A stretch of 37,715 nt of DNA from an uncultured Bacilli bacterium. Lineage in GTDB: Bacteria > Bacillota_I > Bacilli_A > RF39 > UBA660. The notes below the pieces were generated by a model. It ran no database searches. It was not told the origin of the DNA and saw nothing but the letters and a program-made list of their open reading frames with translations. A program made the translations under genes and the position numbers. Numbering within the stretch: position 1 is the stretch's first letter; every line of letters starts with the position of its first letter. Location: assembly GCA_934098375.1 (NCBI GenBank), contig CAKOOC010000008.1:1-37715 (forward strand), in the 5' to 3' direction. Positions 32,685-37,715 of this stretch are shown here, piece by piece.

Positions 32685-35600
32685 TTATTCAAAATCTAGC
32701 TTAGGTAAAGAATTAACAATATCTACCGTTTGAATAGAAACATTAATAATTCTTAACAATAGATTAAATATATATTTTTCATCATTAGCTTCTTTGCACC
32801 AATCATTAGGATCATTTACAATATCACTTTTTTTATCTATGGTAATTGCATATCTCTCCATAATCCACTCTATAGCAGATTTTCCATTAACAATATACTC
32901 ATATGCTTTTAAAGGAATATTTGAAATTGTTATTCTATCATTATAATCAATAGAAGATTTATCCCCCTTTTTACTAAATTTCATTTTGGTAACTGTATAC
33001 GAAGCATCAGTATAAGCAAATATATTACATTTATTATAAGGTTTAACTTTTTCATAATTTAAATGTAAATCTGCTAACTTTTTTCCTGCTTCACTAAATT
33101 TCAAAAATTCATCTAAAGTATCAACTAGTGGAATTCTTGGCAAAGATTTTTTTAAATCTGCTTCAAAATTTTCAATATAATCTTTTGAATATAAAATCCC
33201 ATAAACATAATAAAAAATATCTTCCTTTTCAATAATTTTATTATACTTATTTTCTAATTTATGTTTTATATAGTCAGAGATGCCATCATGTTTAACTAAA
33301 GTATTTTTACCAAACAAGGTATTTTCTTCACTTTTTTCATACCAATATAACGGAAAACATTGCCCTTTTTCAATGGTGTCTAGACTCGGAATCCTATCAA
33401 TCATAAATGAAGAAAAACCTTTATTTGATCCAACGCCAGATAACATTATAGCTTTATTTGACTGTATAAATAAATCTAACATTTTTCCCGGTCTTTCTAT
33501 TAGATTATTTTCATAATACAAATATTCTTTTACAAATGGTCTATACAAACCAATAATGATAGACTGTTCATTATATAATATATTCTCTCTTCTATCTATC
33601 TTTTGTTTTAGACCAGCCGACCAGCTAATTTTGGTAGGGTTCATATCCAAATTATATAAATAGTCTTTCTTTTTCTTTTCAAGTTCTTCATTATAAAAAT
33701 CTATCAAACCTTTAACTTTTTTGATTAATTTATTTTTATTATAATTATATACCCAGGCATCTCTACTACTAACTATGCCTATTGCATAATTATTAAAAAA
33801 TGATTTTGAATTTAACATTAATTTCTTATTAGGAGCAAGTGGTAAAAATTTAGCATATTTGTTATTTCTTTTATTAATCCAATCATTATTCTCATCTGGA
33901 ATAATTTTTCTCCAATTAATATTAGATATGTTTTTTTTATCTAAGATAATATTCAATTTTTGTTCCCTACTTAAATAATCCCCTATATCAAAGTAATGAA
34001 CAAAATTATCGTTTTTCTTTTTTAAATTTTTAACTAAACAAGTTATTGAAACAGGAGTTCTACTTCCACTTCCAAATATCTTTCCGCCTTCTTTACGGGA
34101 TAATTCTCCCGAGGTTCTTTGATTGCCTCTTAAATTGAATATATAAATAGAAGTGAATTCATTCAAAAGACATTTTCTAAATCCATCCATTCCTTGGTTA
34201 TCAATAAAAGAACCATTCGTTATAAACGAAACTATTCCATTTTTTTCGATTCTATCTGAAGCCCACCTGAAGGCTCTTATGTAATTATCATATAATCCCT
34301 TTTTTAAATTAGCTTTTGAATATTTTGCATATGATTCCGCAATTTTTTTATCTAATTTTTCGTAGTGTAAATTTCCAGCATCATCATTAGCAGATTTTTG
34401 ACCTATCGAATATGGAGGATTTCCGATACAAACGGTTATAGGCAAATCTCTTTGCTTTTTAGCTCTCTCACTATTTTCAGGTAAAGCTAAATCATTAACC
34501 TGTTTAGTCCACTTATTTTCATTATAATCTTCGTATAATTGAAAAGTATCAGTTAATACAATACCATCAAAAGGTATGTATAATTCATTATTTGTTAACT
34601 CATGAAAAGTCTCTTCTATATTAATTGCAGCTATATAATATGCTAGTAATACTATTTCATTTGCATGTATGTCATTAGTATATTTATATAATAAATCTTC
34701 TTTTTTTATTATTCCACTTTGTAATAGTCTAACAATAAAAGTTCCAGTACCTGTAAAACCATCTATAATATGAACTCCATGATCTGATAATGATTTTCCA
34801 AATTCTTTGTTCATTAAATATTCAACACTATTAATAATAAAATCAACACATTCAGTAGGTGTATAGACAATCCCTAACTTTTCAACTTCTTTAGGAAGTG
34901 CTGTTTTAAAGAATTTCTCATATAACTCTAAAATTATCTTTTGTTTACCTTCTGCATTATCTATTCCTGAAGCTCTTTCTTTTACACTATCATAGAACTT
35001 TTGTAATTTTTCTTTTTCACTATCTAATTGCTGTCTATCTAATACATCCATCATTTTTTGCATAGCTTGTGAAACTGGATTATTTTTAACAAATTCATAT
35101 CCTTCAAATAATGCATCAAATACTGGTTTAGTAATTAAGTGTTGAGCTAACATTTCTATAGCATCTTCCCTAGTAATAGAGTTATTTAGATTTAACCTTA
35201 AACCAACTAAGAATTCATCAAACGAATCATCAATTTCCATATTTCCAGAGTTTAGCAATAGTTTTATTCTATCTATATGAGTAGCAGCAATTTCAGCTAT
35301 ATCTTTAGCCCAAGTCTCCCAATAAACTCTTGAGCCAACCTTTTTAACCATTTTAGAATAAATATTTTCTTTCCACTCATCGAAATTTTTTAGGTCTAAC
35401 TCTAATTGAACTCTTTTTCTTATTTCACCTGAATCAATAACCTTTTTAGTTTTAACACCATTATCACTATCTTGCTTTTTAAACGAACCTACACCGACAA
35501 CTTCAATTTGTTCTGGTTTCTTTTTATTTAATTCAATTTTATTAATTGTATTATTAAATCTATCATCATGAGCCCTTAAAGCTTGCAACACTTGCCAAAC

Positions 35601-37451
35601 AATTTTATATTTCGCATTATTGTCTAAAGCATCTTCAGGATTTTCATTAGCAGAAACACCAATTGGTAATATTACATAACCATATTTCTTTCCCTCAGCT
35701 TTTCGCATAACACGCCCAACAGATTGAATAATATCTACCATACTGCTTCTTGGGTTTAAAAACATTACAGCATCTAAGGCAGGAACATCTACACCTTCGG
35801 ACAAACATCTAGCATTAGTAAGTATTCTACAATTTCCATCCTTAATATTATCTTTTAACCAATTAATTTTATCTTTCTTCTCTAGTGCATTAAATGTTCC
35901 ATCCACATGTTCTATTGAAATATTAACCAGTTTCTCAGTATCAGTGCTATATTTATTACCTTTAACATGTTCTTGTATTATTTTAAACATTTCTACTATT
36001 TTTTTCGAATCATTTATTGTATTACAAAATGATACTGCTCTTTTCATAGGTTGTGGATCCGTTAAAAAACTAGTTTTGTCATCAAATAAACTTATTTTTG
36101 AAAGTCCATTCCAACATCCCATTATTTTAACAGAATCTTCCAATTTCAATTCATGATTTTCATCAATTAATAAATCTTGTAATTCTTTTTTTACATATTC
36201 TTCATCTACAGCCAACACAAGAACCTTATAATCAGTAAGCAGCCCATATTTAACTGCATCTCCAAAACCTAGTTTATGAAATTCAGGACCATAAATATTT
36301 TCATCATCCATAGAACATAAATATGCGTTTGCTTCATCTACTTTCATTTTAGCAGTGTCAGCGTATATTCTTGGAGTTGCTGTCATATATAATCTTTTTT
36401 TTGCTTTTATAAAATCATTATCATGAACTTTAACAAAAAAGCTTTCATCTTCATCGCTTAAAGTAACACCAGTAGTTCTATGTGCTTCATCGCATATTAT
36501 TAAATCAAATTCTAAGCCTGTCTCTTTTTGAAATTTTGAAACAACATCTATAGATTGATATGTTGAAAAAATAAAATTTAACGGTCTATCATCATTATTT
36601 ATTATTTCATACCATTCTTTTAACCTTGTAACATCGGTAGTAGAGGGAAAACCAAGTTCTATTGAATTTTCGCCTTTTGATGCTTTATTATCGCTACATA
36701 CCACAGCAGCATCAAAACTATATCTGCATTGTGCTGACCACTCTGTTAAAGATTGACTTGCAAGCTCTATACTTGGGACTAGGAATAAAACATTCCCTTT
36801 ACCATTTAATTGTTCTTCTGCAATTCTTAAACTTGTAAAGGTTTTACCAGTCCCACAAGCCATAATCAATTTTCCACGATCATAATTTTTAAAACCATTA
36901 AGAACATCTGAAATAGCATCTATTTGGTGTTTTCTAGGATTCTTTTTATCTTTAACTTCCATTTTTTTAGACATCAAAGAATATTTTTTCCAATCAATTT
37001 GAGATTCTAATAAATCTGCTATTCCCAATCTTCCAACTTGAGGATCTTGATTTCTAAGTTCTATTTCTGCATTTTTATTATATTTATCAGTAGTAGAGGC
37101 AATTAAACGATAACTATATTTTGTTGGTTTACTATCAACATAAAACATTTTAGATGAAGATGCCAAAAATGTATCAACATCATCTTTAGAAATAGTATGT
37201 TCTTCGTCATAAAACTTACATTGAATTGCCCAATACTCATTTGTATAAGTTTTGGCCACTAAATCAATTCCAATATCACCTATATTATCTCTATAGGGAA
37301 AATCTTTCCATGTCCAAACATTTGATAAAGTATTCAAATATTTAGGTTCGGATTCTAAAAACATTTTTATTAATTTTTCAAATGCTGTTCCTTTATCTCT
37401 TTCATTTCCAAATAAGCCTCTAAGCTCATCTAATAATTCTGTTATAGTCAT
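32685..37451 (-). CDS. Type ISP restriction-modification enzyme (LlaGI/LlaBIII-like)
   Basis: This 1588-residue single-chain enzyme has all activities of the type ISP group. An Mrr-like nuclease (E25, D63 in GIDLV, Q77-C-K79) comes first. A superfamily 2 translocase has MACGTGKT (197-204), CDEAHR and QSVGRVMRKAEG. A linker follows, then an N6-adenine methyltransferase with FTGTGTF (899-905) and NPPYS (1011-1015). A C-terminal region (about 1150-1588) carries target recognition. Length matches LlaGI (about 1570). Such enzymes methylate one strand of an asymmetric site and cut after head-to-head translocation. AGGAGG precedes the ATG. It lies 12 bases after the Fic gene and 12 before the OLD nuclease, so the four genes are probably one operon. 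All catalytic motifs look intact. Confidence 0.93.
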   Translation of the reverse strand: MTITELLDELRGLFGNERDKGTAFEKLIKMFLESEPKYLNTLSNVWTWKDFPYRDNIGDIGIDLVAKTYTNEYWAIQCKFYDEEHTISKDDVDTFLASSSKMFYVDSKPTKYSYRLIASTTDKYNKNAEIELRNQDPQVGRLGIADLLESQIDWKKYSLMSKKMEVKDKKNPRKHQIDAISDVLNGFKNYDRGKLIMACGTGKTFTSLRIAEEQLNGKGNVLFLVPSIELASQSLTEWSAQCRYSFDAAVVCSDNKASKGENSIELGFPSTTDVTRLKEWYEIINNDDRPLNFIFSTYQSIDVVSKFQKETGLEFDLIICDEAHRTTGVTLSDEDESFFVKVHDNDFIKAKKRLYMTATPRIYADTAKMKVDEANAYLCSMDDENIYGPEFHKLGFGDAVKYGLLTDYKVLVLAVDEEYVKKELQDLLIDENHELKLEDSVKIMGCWNGLSKISLFDDKTSFLTDPQPMKRAVSFCNTINDSKKIVEMFKIIQEHVKGNKYSTDTEKLVNISIEHVDGTFNALEKKDKINWLKDNIKDGNCRILTNARCLSEGVDVPALDAVMFLNPRSSMVDIIQSVGRVMRKAEGKKYGYVILPIGVSANENPEDALDNNAKYKIVWQVLQALRAHDDRFNNTINKIELNKKKPEQIEVVGVGSFKKQDSDNGVKTKKVIDSGEIRKRVQLELDLKNFDEWKENIYSKMVKKVGSRVYWETWAKDIAEIAATHIDRIKLLLNSGNMEIDDSFDEFLVGLRLNLNNSITREDAIEMLAQHLITKPVFDALFEGYEFVKNNPVSQAMQKMMDVLDRQQLDSEKEKLQKFYDSVKERASGIDNAEGKQKIILELYEKFFKTALPKEVEKLGIVYTPTECVDFIINSVEYLMNKEFGKSLSDHGVHIIDGFTGTGTFIVRLLQSGIIKKEDLLYKYTNDIHANEIVLLAYYIAAINIEETFHELTNNELYIPFDGIVLTDTFQLYEDYNENKWTKQVNDLALPENSERAKKQRDLPITVCIGNPPYSIGQKSANDDAGNLHYEKLDKKIAESYAKYSKANLKKGLYDNYIRAFRWASDRIEKNGIVSFITNGSFIDNQGMDGFRKCLLNEFTSIYIFNLRGNQRTSGELSRKEGGKIFGSGSRTPVSITCLVKNLKKKNDNFVHYFDIGDYLSREQKLNIILDKKNISNINWRKIIPDENNDWINKRNNKYAKFLPLAPNKKLMLNSKSFFNNYAIGIVSSRDAWVYNYNKNKLIKKVKGLIDFYNEELEKKKKDYLYNLDMNPTKISWSAGLKQKIDRRENILYNEQSIIIGLYRPFVKEYLYYENNLIERPGKMLDLFIQSNKAIMLSGVGSNKGFSSFMIDRIPSLDTIEKGQCFPLYWYEKSEENTLFGKNTLVKHDGISDYIKHKLENKYNKIIEKEDIFYYVYGILYSKDYIENFEADLKKSLPRIPLVDTLDEFLKFSEAGKKLADLHLNYEKVKPYNKCNIFAYTDASYTVTKMKFSKKGDKSSIDYNDRITISNIPLKAYEYIVNGKSAIEWIMERYAITIDKKSDIVNDPNDWCKEANDEKYIFNLLLRIINVSIQTVDIVNSLPKLDFE

Positions 37452-37463
37452 TTCTACTACCTC

Positions 37464-37715
37464 CTAAAACAACTCTTTAACAATTAAATCTTCTGAATAT
37501 AAATTATTATTTTTACCTAATAACAAATTCTCATAAAATTTAATTAAATAACTATTATCCTCTTTTATATTTAATTTTTCATTACTATAGTTGCTTCTAA
37601 CTAACGCATTTCTAAAATATTTTGAATTATCTTTAAACAAAGAATAATTAATATTATATCCTAATTCTTTTAAATACTTAATCATAAATATTGCTGTTGT
37701 ACGAGTATTTCCTTC
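37464..37715 (-). CDS. Fic/DOC-family protein, C-terminal part (5' end outside window)
   Basis: The frame is open to the window edge and begins EGNTRTTAIFMIKYLKELGY. This is the second half of the Fic motif HPFxxGNxR and the helix after it. The Gly, Asn and Arg needed to bind the nucleotide are present. The His lies just beyond the edge. The rest (SKYFRNALVRSNYSNEKL) is the usual C-terminal helix with the RNALVRANY-like motif. Fic enzymes transfer AMP or another nucleotide part to proteins. The complete gene should reach further right. The 12-base gap to the RM gene suggests one operon. A Fic of this type near RM genes on mobile elements may be a toxin, RM regulator or defence effector. The inhibitory helix cannot be checked here. 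Confidence 0.82.
   Translation of the reverse strand, partial: EGNTRTTAIFMIKYLKELGYNINYSLFKDNSKYFRNALVRSNYSNEKLNIKEDNSYLIKFYENLLLGKNNNLYSEDLIVKELF

Larger units (their letters stand above)
25650..37715. mobile_element. Integrated element with large serine recombinase and defence operon (right end outside window)
   Basis: It starts inside the amidase gene and runs to the window edge with all genes on the minus strand: an unknown 220-residue protein, a large serine recombinase with two micro-ORFs, an HTH replication-type protein, and a Fic, type ISP RM, OLD nuclease, helicase operon. A gene disrupted at one boundary plus a site-specific recombinase near that boundary is the expected layout of an integrated mobile island. 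No conjugation or phage structural genes are in the visible part, so ICE, mobilisable island and phage satellite remain open. Confidence 0.75.

Noticed and set aside
32685..37451. Type I or type III RM system
   Set aside because: All nuclease, translocase, methyltransferase and C-terminal specificity parts are in one chain with no separate HsdS or Mod gene, which is the type ISP layout.
1..37715. Mycoplasma-type genetic code (UGA as Trp)
   Set aside because: UGA ends several genes sensibly (2797, 22176, 13636 overlaps) and tryptophans use UGG.

Overview
The window looks like a chromosome segment of a very AT-rich, walled, Gram-positive-type bacterium (low-GC Bacillota, possibly one of the uncultured gut Bacilli lineages). 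The reasons are purine-rich ribosome binding sites, TTGnnn-17-TATAAT promoters, lipoteichoic acid (LTA), LCP and LiaF-type envelope genes, an encoded CCA end on the tRNA, and UGA used as a stop (genes ending at 2797 and 22176) with UGG for tryptophan. Assignments rest on motif reading and family knowledge only; no searches were run.

Region 1 (1-7600), mixed housekeeping: a UgtP-type glycolipid glycosyltransferase behind a small, apparently frameshifted leader ORF; a MarR regulator with a small membrane protein, facing a dNMP-kinase-like protein and a lipoprotein across overlapping divergent promoters; a macrodomain protein; a tRNA-Gly(CCC) with an odd T loop; and a 1138-residue protein joining 26-residue repeats, an unassigned central domain, a nucleotidyltransferase domain and a C-terminal membrane anchor.

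Region 2 (7600-17650), envelope stress and surface, all on the minus strand: a TetR-controlled operon (TetR, LiaF-like, DUF4097 protein, then an LnrLMN-type ABC exporter), a membrane beta-helix protein, a cadherin-like surface protein with a very basic cytoplasmic tail, a small membrane protein, and an orphan XhlA/holin-like pair.

Region 3 (17700-24630), LTA and wall polymers on the plus strand: one 1467-residue polypeptide that fuses a YfhO-type GT-C membrane glycosyltransferase to a complete LtaS-type LTA synthase, then an LCP ligase with a PASTA-like tail. With the UgtP-like enzyme at the left end, this gives anchor synthesis, polymerisation plus probable glycosylation, and wall attachment of polymers in one neighbourhood.

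Region 4 (about 25650 to the right edge), a mobile element on the minus strand, cut by the window. It interrupts an Amidase_3-LysM autolysin gene, of which only the 3' part (24702-25658) remains here. It carries a large serine recombinase behind two overlapping micro-ORFs, an HTH replication-type protein, and a tightly packed defence operon read Fic protein (partial), type ISP restriction-modification enzyme, OLD-family nuclease, UvrD-like helicase. The last two form a Gabija-like pair. The gaps of 12 bases and the 7-base overlap suggest that Fic, RM and Gabija-like genes are expressed together.

No intergenic stretch exceeds about 250 bases. No CRISPR array, rRNA or insertion sequence was seen.
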